Source of the DNA: Brevibacillus brevis
GTDB lineage: Bacteria; Bacillota; Bacilli; Brevibacillales; Brevibacillaceae
Direction: 5' to 3'
Assembly: GCF_022026395.1 (NCBI RefSeq)
Contig: NZ_CP041767.1
Location: 5,996,001 to 6,060,000 of the forward strand
Length of the DNA stretch: 64,000 bases
Part shown: positions 1-8,518 of the stretch, piece by piece
Layout: every line of letters starts with the position of its first letter
Numbering within the stretch: the first letter of the stretch is position 1
Translations under genes and position numbers: made by a program
The notes under the pieces: model-generated
Told to the model about the DNA's origin: nothing
The model's input: the letters and a program-made list of their open reading frames with translations, nothing else
Database searches by the model: none

Positions 1-213
1 GTACACTTGTCGTACTACGATTTCGCTGTTCTCCAGTTCTCGCAGCTGCACAGTTAGCACATGTCGAGATACTTCCGGGATCAGCCGTTGTAATTCTCCA
101 AATCTTCTCGTGTCTTTGAGCAATTCATAAATGATTCGAGGCTTCCATTTTCCACTGATCAGCTGGAGCCCCACCTCGACAGGACATCCAAACTCGCCAT
201 CTTGATACGGCAT
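1..213 (-). CDS. HxlR-family transcriptional regulator (3' end outside window)
   Basis: The first 71 residues are visible and the gene runs off the left edge. They match the HxlR winged-helix family: an early Cys in GCPVE, then LISGKWKPRIIYELL, RRFGELQRLIPEVS and the recognition helix region LTVQLRELE. Members are small dimeric DNA-binding proteins, often redox or aldehyde responsive through a conserved N-terminal Cys like the one seen here. The ATG at 213 is preceded by GGGAGG. The gene is divergent from the NTF2-like gene at 334, and the shared promoter region holds a short palindrome. Control of that neighbour is inferred from layout only. Confidence 0.88.
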   Translation of the reverse strand, partial: MPYQDGEFGCPVEVGLQLISGKWKPRIIYELLKDTRRFGELQRLIPEVSRHVLTVQLRELENSEIVVRQVY

Positions 214-240
214 CTCAGCCTCCCAACAGTCAGCTTTTTA

Positions 241-251
241 TGACTTAGTCA
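241..251. promoter_or_regulatory. Candidate HxlR operator overlapping a promoter
   Basis: TGACTTAGTCA is a perfect palindrome with a single central base. It lies directly before a TATAAT hexamer at 253-258 that reads towards the gene at 334. A palindrome touching a -10 box between divergent genes is where an HxlR-type repressor would be expected to bind. No good -35 hexamer was found. Confidence 0.4.
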
Positions 252-333
252 TTATAATGTGCGTACTTTTCGCTTACATCGTCTCGAGCTATGCTTAACA
301 CGCAACTCAACGATACCAAAAAGGAGAGTTCCC

Positions 334-753
334 ATGCCATTCTCTCATCGCAATCAACCTGTCAAAAACCCGGAAGATATGAACCCCGCCTTCGCAGAAG
401 CATTCAACACTGGCGACATCAACAATCTTCTTGCTCTTTATGAACCGCAGGCTATCCTCATAACCCAAGACAACGAGCAGAGCCACGGAGTTGAATCCAT
501 CCGCGCAACACTGGAGCAATTACTCCAAGTGCAAGGTACGATGGTTTCCGAGAATGTATTTTGTATTCCGTTTGAAAATATCGCTTTATTGCGGGCTCAC
601 TTTATCATTCATACCACAGATGACGCAGGCAACGCCATGAAAATAGAAGGCCATACATCTGAAATCGTGCGGAAGCAGCCAGATGGCAGTTGGCTGTATG
701 TCATAGATCATCCATTTGGCGCGAATCCGCCTGTCATTCATTCTCCTGCTTAG
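334..753 (+). CDS. SnoaL/NTF2-like fold protein (DUF4440 type)
   Basis: A 139-residue protein with the pattern of the NTF2-like cone fold: an N-terminal helix with FAEAFNTGDINNLLALYEPQA, then GVESIRATLEQLL, and strands ending in DGSWLYVIDHPF. Such proteins are small dimers that bind or isomerise small ligands; the substrate cannot be told from sequence. The start at 334 is chosen because AAAGGAG sits seven bases upstream, whereas the longer reading from 259 has no ribosome binding site. It is divergent from the HxlR regulator and convergent with the YhgE-like gene. Single-gene transcription is likely because a terminator follows. Confidence 0.8.
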   Translation: MPFSHRNQPVKNPEDMNPAFAEAFNTGDINNLLALYEPQAILITQDNEQSHGVESIRATLEQLLQVQGTMVSENVFCIPFENIALLRAHFIIHTTDDAGNAMKIEGHTSEIVRKQPDGSWLYVIDHPFGANPPVIHSPA

Positions 754-772
754 ACACGCAGTCCTTGAAAAA

Positions 773-813
773 AGGGTGCCCCTCCCGTAGTGATACCTAC
801 GTGGGGACACCCT
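773..813. terminator. Bidirectional rho-independent terminator
   Basis: AGGGTGCCCCT pairs with the region TGGGGACACCCT around an inner hairpin. An A-run on the left gives the T-tail for leftward transcripts. It lies between two convergent genes, so it probably ends the YhgE-like transcript and perhaps both. Confidence 0.75.
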
Positions 814-835
814 GCTCTATTCTATCGTGTAACCC

Positions 836-3511
836 TTACCCAATAATCTTGGTCTTCTTCGCATTCTCCATCGACTTTTCAATGATTCCGCTCAACGGAC
901 GCTTCAGCGCGAGTGCCACAAACAGGCTGATACCGATAAAGCCAAATAGTACGAATATATCCCGAATCGCCGTTTCCCAGAGAATGCCACCCACCCCTTC
1001 ACGCAACAGGCTGATCGCATACGTGAAAGGCATGTATGGGTTCAGCGCTTGGAAAAACGGCGCGGTCATGCTGATCGGGAACGTACCGCCCGAGCTGGAG
1101 AATTGGAATACCATGAAAATAATCGCTATGCCTTTGCCCACGTTGCCGAAGACGGACACCAGCGTGTACGTAATCGTGACGAACACCAGGCTGACCAGCA
1201 TACCGAATAACACAAACGGAGCTTTATCCGCTACATAGGCCCCGAGGATGTAAATATCACCAAGTGTGACGAACAACGCTTGAAATAACCCGATTGTCAC
1301 AAATGTCCCCAAGCGACCGAGGTACAACTGATACGGCTTGTATACGCCGCCTGGATTTTCCGCATTCGGCTTCAGCAGGGAAATCAACAAGGTCGCGCCT
1401 ACCCAGAGAGACAGCACACCGTAAAACGGCGACATGGCCGAACCATAATTCGGAATCGGGTATAGGCGGTTTTCCTTGATCTGCACGGGACTTGAGAGGA
1501 ATTCGCTCTCTTTTTTAATGTCGCCGCGCAATAGCTTGGCAAGATCGGCGAAGTTGTTGTTCGCCTCGACTTCTCTCAGCTTGTCAGCCGCATGCCCAAT
1601 GGCACTCTCCAGCTTAGGCAGATCGTCTCTAACCAATGCAGCAACTCTATGGACTCCTGTCTCCACTTCCGGGAGCTTGTAGCGCACAAAATCAGCCAGC
1701 TTGGTCAAATCTGCCTCCGCTTTGGGCAAATCGTTCTGGACAAATGCCGCTGCCTCGTTGAGCTTTTTCCCGATGGCAGGAAGATTGCTCTTCAGGAATG
1801 GCGCTGCTACGCGAATCGCATTTGCAAAAGCATCCGACTTGCTTCTGAGCGTTTGTGCTAGCTCGTGGACGTGCGCCCGTATTTGCGGCATCTCCTGTTG
1901 GATTCGCTTCAATTCTGCCAATCCCAGCTCCAAGCCCGTCTTTGTCTCTTGGAGAATCGCTTCGATATCCGGAAGTTTTTCTTGAGCCTTATGCAGTAGA
2001 TCAGCAGATTCTCCTGTGATCACCTTTAGCCTGTCAATGCCCTCGGATATTTTCGGGACGATTTCGCTATCGTAACGGGACAGGATGTCTCCCAATTCCG
2101 CGCTAGTGTTTTTCGAGAGCTGATTCAGGCTCTCTACCAAATCTTTCGCAGGCTGTTTGCCGTTTTCCAGCGCGCTTGCAATCATGCCGAGAATCTCGAT
2201 TTGCCGGTTCATTCTGTTCTCAATCGTACGCAGCCGCTCTGCGAAATGACTCAGTGGCTGTCCTGGAATATAACTGTTTACTTTCTCTACAATCGATGCG
2301 GTATGCCCCAAAACATTCGCAGCCCTGGATAACCTGTCTTTCACGGCATTTACCTCACTGGCAGTAGGCAGGCGATCCGGATTGATTTGCAGCAGCCTGT
2401 CCGTAAGCTGTGTGAGGGCATCCGCGGCTTGCTGGGCTAAGATGAGATTTTGCTTGATCAGCGGTGCAATCGTTTCAAAGGCACCGTCATGCTTCGCAAA
2501 AAAGTCATTGAGCTGATCGGCAACAGACGCGCCCTTATCAGTCAGATCAGCGATACGCGGCAACGCATCTTGAGCAGCCGAAACGATCTCAATGGCCTGA
2601 CTCGCTTTTTCTGTGGCTGTAGTCACTGCGTTTGCCACTTTATCAAAATTTCGATCCAGCTCTTCAATTCGTCCAACGGCTTGCTCAATCACCGGCAGCT
2701 TGTCTTCCATCCCGATAATGACAGACGCGGCCTCATTGATTTTCGGCCAGTTTTGCTGAATTTTGAGGACGGCCTGCCCTGCTTGATTGATCTCGGGGAT
2801 TCTTTTTTCCACTTCCAGAATGATCTGCGCTTTCTCGTGAATCTCGGGAAGTTTCTTCTCAATCTCCAGTACTTTTTGCCCTGCGGCATGAATCTCAGGC
2901 AGGCTTTTTTCCAATTGGAAAACGCCACTCTCGATTTTGCGGATGGTCGGCAATTGCTCTTCAATTTTAATGCCGATCTCTGTAAGCTTCGTGAGCAAGG
3001 CTTCACTGACGCTTTCCGTAAAACTCTCGTTGATCTGCTTGGCAATCGCCGAAACACCTGATGAGGTGATTTTGGGTGCGACGGCGTTCACTTTTTCATT
3101 GACCGTATAGATCACTTCGGGCTTGGTCAGGTTGCCATGAACAATTCCCGTGATTCTTGTGGAAAAGTCAGCTGGGATCAGGATGCTGGCATAATAATCG
3201 CCCCGCTCCACGCCTCGTCTGGCCTCTTCTTTGTCCACGAAGGTCCATCCTAGTTTCTGGTTGTTATGCAAGCTCTTTATGAGCTCGTCTCCGATGTTGA
3301 CCTTTTTATCGTCAACCATAGCTCCCTGATCCTCGCTCGTCACTGCCACCTTGACCCCTTGCGTATTGGCGTAAGGGTCCCATACTGATTTGATGTTGAT
3401 CCAATCGTATAAACAAGGAATGAGAATGATGGCGATGATCAGAAAAATCCCGGTCGGGACCTTGAAAATGTTAATCCAGTCCGTTTTGTAAATCTTCCAT
3501 ATAGACCGCAT
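836..3511 (-). CDS. YhgE/Pip-family membrane protein with helical repeats
   Basis: An 891-residue protein with one N-terminal membrane segment near residues 20-36 and a C-terminal ABC-2-like membrane domain of several helices. This is the layout of YhgE/Pip (phage infection protein) and related ESX-type accessory proteins. The extracellular middle is long and helical and contains two tandem-repeat blocks, a 17-residue period with LPEIH-like units early and an 18-residue period with LP-starting units late. The family is thought to export or shuttle substrates, or act as a phage receptor; function here is unknown. The start at 3511 follows AGGTGG; the longer reading from 3553 lacks a ribosome binding site. 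It stands alone, with terminators on its downstream side. Confidence 0.85.
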   Translation of the reverse strand: MRSIWKIYKTDWINIFKVPTGIFLIIAIILIPCLYDWINIKSVWDPYANTQGVKVAVTSEDQGAMVDDKKVNIGDELIKSLHNNQKLGWTFVDKEEARRGVERGDYYASILIPADFSTRITGIVHGNLTKPEVIYTVNEKVNAVAPKITSSGVSAIAKQINESFTESVSEALLTKLTEIGIKIEEQLPTIRKIESGVFQLEKSLPEIHAAGQKVLEIEKKLPEIHEKAQIILEVEKRIPEINQAGQAVLKIQQNWPKINEAASVIIGMEDKLPVIEQAVGRIEELDRNFDKVANAVTTATEKASQAIEIVSAAQDALPRIADLTDKGASVADQLNDFFAKHDGAFETIAPLIKQNLILAQQAADALTQLTDRLLQINPDRLPTASEVNAVKDRLSRAANVLGHTASIVEKVNSYIPGQPLSHFAERLRTIENRMNRQIEILGMIASALENGKQPAKDLVESLNQLSKNTSAELGDILSRYDSEIVPKISEGIDRLKVITGESADLLHKAQEKLPDIEAILQETKTGLELGLAELKRIQQEMPQIRAHVHELAQTLRSKSDAFANAIRVAAPFLKSNLPAIGKKLNEAAAFVQNDLPKAEADLTKLADFVRYKLPEVETGVHRVAALVRDDLPKLESAIGHAADKLREVEANNNFADLAKLLRGDIKKESEFLSSPVQIKENRLYPIPNYGSAMSPFYGVLSLWVGATLLISLLKPNAENPGGVYKPYQLYLGRLGTFVTIGLFQALFVTLGDIYILGAYVADKAPFVLFGMLVSLVFVTITYTLVSVFGNVGKGIAIIFMVFQFSSSGGTFPISMTAPFFQALNPYMPFTYAISLLREGVGGILWETAIRDIFVLFGFIGISLFVALALKRPLSGIIEKSMENAKKTKIIG

Positions 3512-3688
3512 GTATGTACCACCTAGTAGGAAAGAATGAGTGAAGCATGACACTTACATGACAGTTTACCATGAAAGGAAATGGTCGGGAATGAGTCTGC
3601 CACTAGTAGCATGAGCCGCTGTACGCTAAATTATGATGAAAAAAGCCCAACCATCACTGGTCAGACTCTTCCTAGTAAATCGGTCTTT

Positions 3689-6600
3689 CTATTTTCTCAC
3701 TTTCAATGTGTACTCGCTTGTATGACCATCGTTTTCGGCGACAATCGTCACTTCAGTTTTGTCCGGTGTATCTTCATGGACGGTTACCAAGCCATCCTCG
3801 CTGATCTCAGCATATTCGGCTTCCACGACAGTGTAAGTGGTTCCTGTGCTTTCTTTGGTCATGTCTCGTTTGCTGCGGTCCGTCATGGTAGCCGATACGC
3901 TCATTTGAACCGTACTACCAGGCTTTACTGTACTCTTTTTGGCGGACAGGCTGATACTCTTGACCTCTGCAATCGTGAACGTCACTTTGGTCGATTTTTC
4001 TCCGTTGCTCACCTTGATGGTAACTTTTTTGCCAGTTCGCGCATCCTCGGAAACCTCGATCAAGCCGTTTTCATCAACCGTGACGCCACTGTTGTCAGAT
4101 TCATAGACGGTACCGCTCTCTCCATCAGTCAAATCCTGCTCGGTGCGGTTCGAAAACCATCCGGTTACCTCGAGCTGGAGACTCTCACCCGGCAACAGGG
4201 ATGCCCGGCTTGGTGTCACGTTCACTCTTTGCAGACCCGTATTTGCTACCATATAGATACCCGGCTTCTCGATTTCGAAGCTTGCCCGGTCACCCGTTTT
4301 GATCACATCTACTGTTTTGCCTTTGGAGGTCTTGAGGACGTTCCATACTCGCTTCGATTCATCATAGTACTGAGGCGTCAAATATTTTTCCTTGTGCTCG
4401 TACGGCAGAATCATGCGGACAGTCTCGCTGTCAAAGCGCTTTAATTCCTTGTTGTCTGCTTCCAGACGAACCTCGTACATATCGCTGGCATTGCCTGATT
4501 TCGAAGGCTTTTTGATGTTTTCCGGCTTCGAGAGCTCGACGCGGATATCCGCACCGTCATTCTCTTTAAGAAGCTCTGTGGACAGCCACACACCTGCGTC
4601 TTCCTTGTTCACTAGGGCCACATTGATTTGCTTTTGTCCCAAAGCATCTACCAGATCACCACTTAGTGTCATGGAGGATTTTTCTTCTTCCTCCGATTTT
4701 TTCGCTGCACGAACTTCATGGCGAGCGCGATCCATGCGAATCTCGATTGTCTTCTCCAAGCCAAACAGCGATGCTTGCTTGTCCAATGCTGTCTCGATGT
4801 CCTCTACCGCTTGGGCAAAACGTTCGATCTGAGCGACTATCTCCTCTGTGTTTTCGGTATCGTCTGCTTCAATTGTGCTGACCTGTGCCAAAAGTTCAGT
4901 GATGGGTTCTTTCAGCTTTTTCACCCATTTTTCAGAGAGATCGTCTTTATCCAGCTTGGCAAGCGTCGTCTCTGCTACATGAGCCATGACTTTGACTGCT
5001 TGCTCCCATTGTTCTTGATCGTTTTTCTCGATCTCATCTACAACTGGCAAGAAAGCGTCCTTCAACAGCGAGTAGGTCTGTTCTAACACTTGATCCTCAT
5101 CGACGATATCCTCTTTCCACTTGGAAACCATCGCTGCCAAAACGGTATCTGTTGAATCGGAAACCAATGCAAGATGCGTAGAATCACTGAGCTGGTCGTC
5201 CTTGATCAGCTTGGACAATTGCTTGATCGCATTCTCTGCTTGCTCCTCTACTACATCCTCATCTGTCGCGTTCTTCATCACCTCTGCAGCAGCACGATTC
5301 GCTTGGCGCAACTGCTCATCTGGCGTGAGTACAGGCGGATCTACCGGTGGTGTGACTGGTGGTACTTCGGTAAACGCATCCTTCAATGCTGTTTGGGCAA
5401 AGTCCGCTGACTCTGTGTCCTTTTGCTTGGAAAAAGCGAGAATTTTCGTCGCGCCATTCGGGATCGCCGTACCATTCGGGATCGCATAGATGACCTTTTC
5501 GCCTGTCTTGGCTACAGATGCGATTGCAGATTGCCCGGACAGCTTGCCTTCTTCGTTCCCCCAGTAAAGTACATACTCGTCAATGTTCGCTTCATTTGCC
5601 GCCGGAGTGATCGTGACGTCCCCGCCAATCACACCTTTATTCTTGTCCGCATCGGTAAAGGATACTGCCTGTGGTCCTTGCGCCTGCGTCTCATCGACAA
5701 TCGTAAAGGTAACTCGACCGAGTTCAATATTGTCGTTATCTGAGCGATATTCAGCTTCCCCGACATAAATCGCATCGTATTTGCCCGGAGCGAGCTTCAA
5801 ATCCTTGAATGAGACCGTTCCATTCGGTTGCTTCACGCCGCTCGTCTTTTGCTGCGCGATTGCTTTTATATTTTTGCCCAACTTCGTGCCTGTAGGGAAA
5901 ATTCCAATCCAGTCTTCTCTTACCGAGTTCGTGTAACCCACCTCAATCGCTTCTGACGACAGGTACTTCTCTTTCGCCATCTGAACCGTAGGATTACTCA
6001 GGGTCAAATCTGGATCGGAAGAAGGGTCTACCACTGGAATTTTCTCGAATAGATCGATTTCATATTGGGCGTTGGCGATCCATGTGTCGTTTTTAAAATC
6101 TCTGCCTTTTACCCGGACTTTATCTCCGTAAACTTCCACGAAAAAGCCTTGGCTTCCGTCCTTGCCTGTATTGGCGTCTGTCCACAAATAAGAGGTAGCG
6201 CCCGCATTAAACATCGTGGCGTATTTGGCGTTGTACATCGTATCCTTCGCACCCAACTCCCAGTGTGTATGTCCACTGAACAGGAAAGCGCCAGGATGCT
6301 TCGCCAGGATCGTTTTCAATTCCGTATCTTGTCTGACACCGTACCAGTAATTGCTTTTGAGATAGCCATCATTGGCACCGGCTACCGTGTTCTTCAACGG
6401 CTGGTGATGGAAAATGAACGTGGGCTTGCCTTGGGAATCAGCCAGCTTCTCGTCGAGCCATTTCAACTGCGTTTCCGACAGGTAGGAGAAGTCCTTCAGC
6501 CCTTTTTCTGTCCCAAGGAAAATGAATTGGTAGCCGTTAATCCACACATTGTAGTAGCTAGACTTCATGTTGGTGTACTTGTGGAACAGCTCCGAAAATT

Positions 6601-7585
6601 GTGTCCAGTCCCCCCAGCGAACATCGTGGTTCCCTTGGACAAAATACGTTTCTGGGAGTTGGTCCTTGTACATGTTAAAAATCCGGGCCAGCTCCATATA
6701 TTGCGCTTCGGTTCCGTTCTCGGTATTGTCCCCGATGGTCATGAGTCCGTCACTGTCCGGATTCAGCGCAATCATATCTTTGAAGGCATCTTCGAGGTTT
6801 TTATTATGAACGTGATCCTTGCTGGTTTGCACATGCATGTCTGTGATGACTTCAAAACTGACCAATGGCTTCTCTTTCACCATTCCAGGGATTGTAATCT
6901 CAGCGCTCGCAGTCGTTTCACCCGCAGTTGAATCCGAGTAAGCAAGGAGCTTCGTCGCGCCCTTCGGAATGACCGTGTTCGCTGGGATTGTATAGGTCGC
7001 ATACGTTTCACCTGGTGTAGTTGGAGGCTCCACTTGTGCGATGATTGGCTCTCCTGGCAGCTTTCCTACATCATTTCCCCAGTAAAGATTGTAGTGAGTC
7101 ACATTCGCAGGATCGGCAGGAATTTTGATTTTCACATCGCCCGCGATCTGGTCTGTATCGTCATCTGTATCGACAAAAGTAATGCCCGCAGGAGGATTCA
7201 AGGTAATGATCGAAAAAGGAGCACGCTGAAAAATGTTGTAGCCATCATTTTGCATATACAACGCTTCGTACTTACCTGCTGGCAATGACTTCGTAAAGTT
7301 CATCGTACCGTTTGGCTGACCGGCTGCACTCGTGTATTGCCAAGTAAGAGAGGGGTTGCTGCCCTGTGGAATGGCACCTGCATTATACAGTCCAATCCAA
7401 TCCTTTAGAGAAGCTCCTGTATACGACAAGGAAATCGGTTGACCATACAAATAGGTTTGCTTGTCCATCGTGACGGTTTGCTCTCCTGCTGCCTGAACGC
7501 CCTGGATCATAAAAGGTTGAGTCATTCCCATAAAGGCAACCGTAACACCCAGTACCATCGACATCGTTTTGTTTATCACTTTCAT
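3689..7585 (-). CDS. Large secreted metallophosphoesterase with duplicated flanking domains
   Basis: A 1298-residue protein with a signal peptide (cleavage near VQA-A at 32-33). The calcineurin-like phosphoesterase core spans about 243-510, with the expected metal ligands D249 and H251, D286, N319 and H320, H394, H439 and H441. Before the core lie two domains (about 36-125 and 134-235). A second copy of the same pair follows it (about 531-630 and 639-730). A helical region and two BIG2-like Ig domains form the C-terminus. Members hydrolyse phosphodiesters or phosphomonoesters outside the cell. GAGGTG precedes the ATG at 7585; an ATG 18 bases upstream overlaps that site and is rejected. It follows the phosphonate-type importer and HAD phosphatase on the same strand after a gap of 112 bases, suggesting it releases the substrate those genes use. 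Confidence 0.88.
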   Translation of the reverse strand: MKVINKTMSMVLGVTVAFMGMTQPFMIQGVQAAGEQTVTMDKQTYLYGQPISLSYTGASLKDWIGLYNAGAIPQGSNPSLTWQYTSAAGQPNGTMNFTKSLPAGKYEALYMQNDGYNIFQRAPFSIITLNPPAGITFVDTDDDTDQIAGDVKIKIPADPANVTHYNLYWGNDVGKLPGEPIIAQVEPPTTPGETYATYTIPANTVIPKGATKLLAYSDSTAGETTASAEITIPGMVKEKPLVSFEVITDMHVQTSKDHVHNKNLEDAFKDMIALNPDSDGLMTIGDNTENGTEAQYMELARIFNMYKDQLPETYFVQGNHDVRWGDWTQFSELFHKYTNMKSSYYNVWINGYQFIFLGTEKGLKDFSYLSETQLKWLDEKLADSQGKPTFIFHHQPLKNTVAGANDGYLKSNYWYGVRQDTELKTILAKHPGAFLFSGHTHWELGAKDTMYNAKYATMFNAGATSYLWTDANTGKDGSQGFFVEVYGDKVRVKGRDFKNDTWIANAQYEIDLFEKIPVVDPSSDPDLTLSNPTVQMAKEKYLSSEAIEVGYTNSVREDWIGIFPTGTKLGKNIKAIAQQKTSGVKQPNGTVSFKDLKLAPGKYDAIYVGEAEYRSDNDNIELGRVTFTIVDETQAQGPQAVSFTDADKNKGVIGGDVTITPAANEANIDEYVLYWGNEEGKLSGQSAIASVAKTGEKVIYAIPNGTAIPNGATKILAFSKQKDTESADFAQTALKDAFTEVPPVTPPVDPPVLTPDEQLRQANRAAAEVMKNATDEDVVEEQAENAIKQLSKLIKDDQLSDSTHLALVSDSTDTVLAAMVSKWKEDIVDEDQVLEQTYSLLKDAFLPVVDEIEKNDQEQWEQAVKVMAHVAETTLAKLDKDDLSEKWVKKLKEPITELLAQVSTIEADDTENTEEIVAQIERFAQAVEDIETALDKQASLFGLEKTIEIRMDRARHEVRAAKKSEEEEKSSMTLSGDLVDALGQKQINVALVNKEDAGVWLSTELLKENDGADIRVELSKPENIKKPSKSGNASDMYEVRLEADNKELKRFDSETVRMILPYEHKEKYLTPQYYDESKRVWNVLKTSKGKTVDVIKTGDRASFEIEKPGIYMVANTGLQRVNVTPSRASLLPGESLQLEVTGWFSNRTEQDLTDGESGTVYESDNSGVTVDENGLIEVSEDARTGKKVTIKVSNGEKSTKVTFTIAEVKSISLSAKKSTVKPGSTVQMSVSATMTDRSKRDMTKESTGTTYTVVEAEYAEISEDGLVTVHEDTPDKTEVTIVAENDGHTSEYTLKVRK

Positions 7586-7697
7586 AATAAACGCGCACCT
7601 CATTTCGATCAGATTGATAGAGTCCGACTGATGATTTTTACACGACCTTGCTGCTGACTTTCAGACCATTGACACCAATCACAATGAGTGACTTCCC

Positions 7698-8480
7698 TCA
7701 TTCATGCCGTGATGCCTCTACCTTCAGCTGCGCGTAGGAGGAAATCACCGCTTCTGCTTCCTCCAGGATTTGTATCCGGTCAGAAGAGTCTTCCTTGCTT
7801 ACAATGCCAATGGTCACAAAGACCCCTGCACTTTTCCCCATGCGTATGTCGCCGCTCGTATCACCGATGACAGCGACTTCTCTCGGCTTCAAGCCCAGTT
7901 GAGTACAGGCTTTTACCACCATGTCCGGATAAGGCTTGCCACGCTCTACCTGATCATTCCCGATAATGACCGGAAAATAAGAGCGAATGCCCATCCATTC
8001 CATGTGCTTGATCGCTTCCTCTGTTTCATCTGCGGTTACAATCCCCATAAACATTCCGTGGCTGCGACATTGTTCGAGAAACGGGATCAGCCCCGGAATC
8101 GGATAGGCAGGACGAATCTGGTCCATATCCTGATAGGCTCGTTCCTTGCACTTTCGGGCAAGTTGTATTGATTCTCCCCACGATAGTCCCTGGCGATATC
8201 CCTGCCATGCCAGGATCGCAAGCAAATCACCTGTCGAGCCCATCGCTAACGGACCATTGATGCTGTAGTCGCATACGTGCCCATCTTCGTCGTTTACAGT
8301 CCCCCACAGTTCTGCAAGAGGGGCGATCTCGGTCGGCCGTGGAAGCTGGTTGGCAAAATGACGATAGACGGATTCACTCCAGTACCCCCAGAGCCTCACA
8401 AACTCCAGCAAAGTACCATCCTTATCGAACAAAATCGCTTTGACCGTATATCTCTTGTTGTTAACAAGCAAGTCGGGCAT
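7698..8480 (-). CDS. HAD-family phosphatase (phosphoglycolate phosphatase-like)
   Basis: A 260-residue cytoplasmic hydrolase with HAD motif I FDKDGT (nucleophile D19, acid D21). A cap region follows, and motif IV VIGDTSGDIRMGKSAG is near the end. These enzymes use an aspartyl-phosphate intermediate to dephosphorylate small molecules. It lacks the lysine cap pattern of phosphonatase PhnX, so phosphonoacetaldehyde is not the obvious substrate. The start at 8480 is favoured by AGGTGG five bases upstream; an ATG at 8507 is an alternative without a clear site. It is the last tight member of the importer operon, 38 bases after the permease, so it probably handles the imported compound. Confidence 0.82.
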   Translation of the reverse strand: MPDLLVNNKRYTVKAILFDKDGTLLEFVRLWGYWSESVYRHFANQLPRPTEIAPLAELWGTVNDEDGHVCDYSINGPLAMGSTGDLLAILAWQGYRQGLSWGESIQLARKCKERAYQDMDQIRPAYPIPGLIPFLEQCRSHGMFMGIVTADETEEAIKHMEWMGIRSYFPVIIGNDQVERGKPYPDMVVKACTQLGLKPREVAVIGDTSGDIRMGKSAGVFVTIGIVSKEDSSDRIQILEEAEAVISSYAQLKVEASRHE

Positions 8481-8518
8481 CTTATCCACCTGCATTCCAT
8501 TTATCATCGGATATGGCT

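Noticed and set aside
3581..6931. Two long plus-strand frames opposite the metallophosphoesterase
   Set aside because: The minus strand holds intact metal-binding motifs and repeats throughout; the antisense frames show no domain.
7698..8480. Phosphonatase PhnX as the HAD enzyme of the phosphonate-type operon
   Set aside because: The motif I neighbourhood and cap do not follow PhnX, and no aminotransferase PhnW lies nearby.
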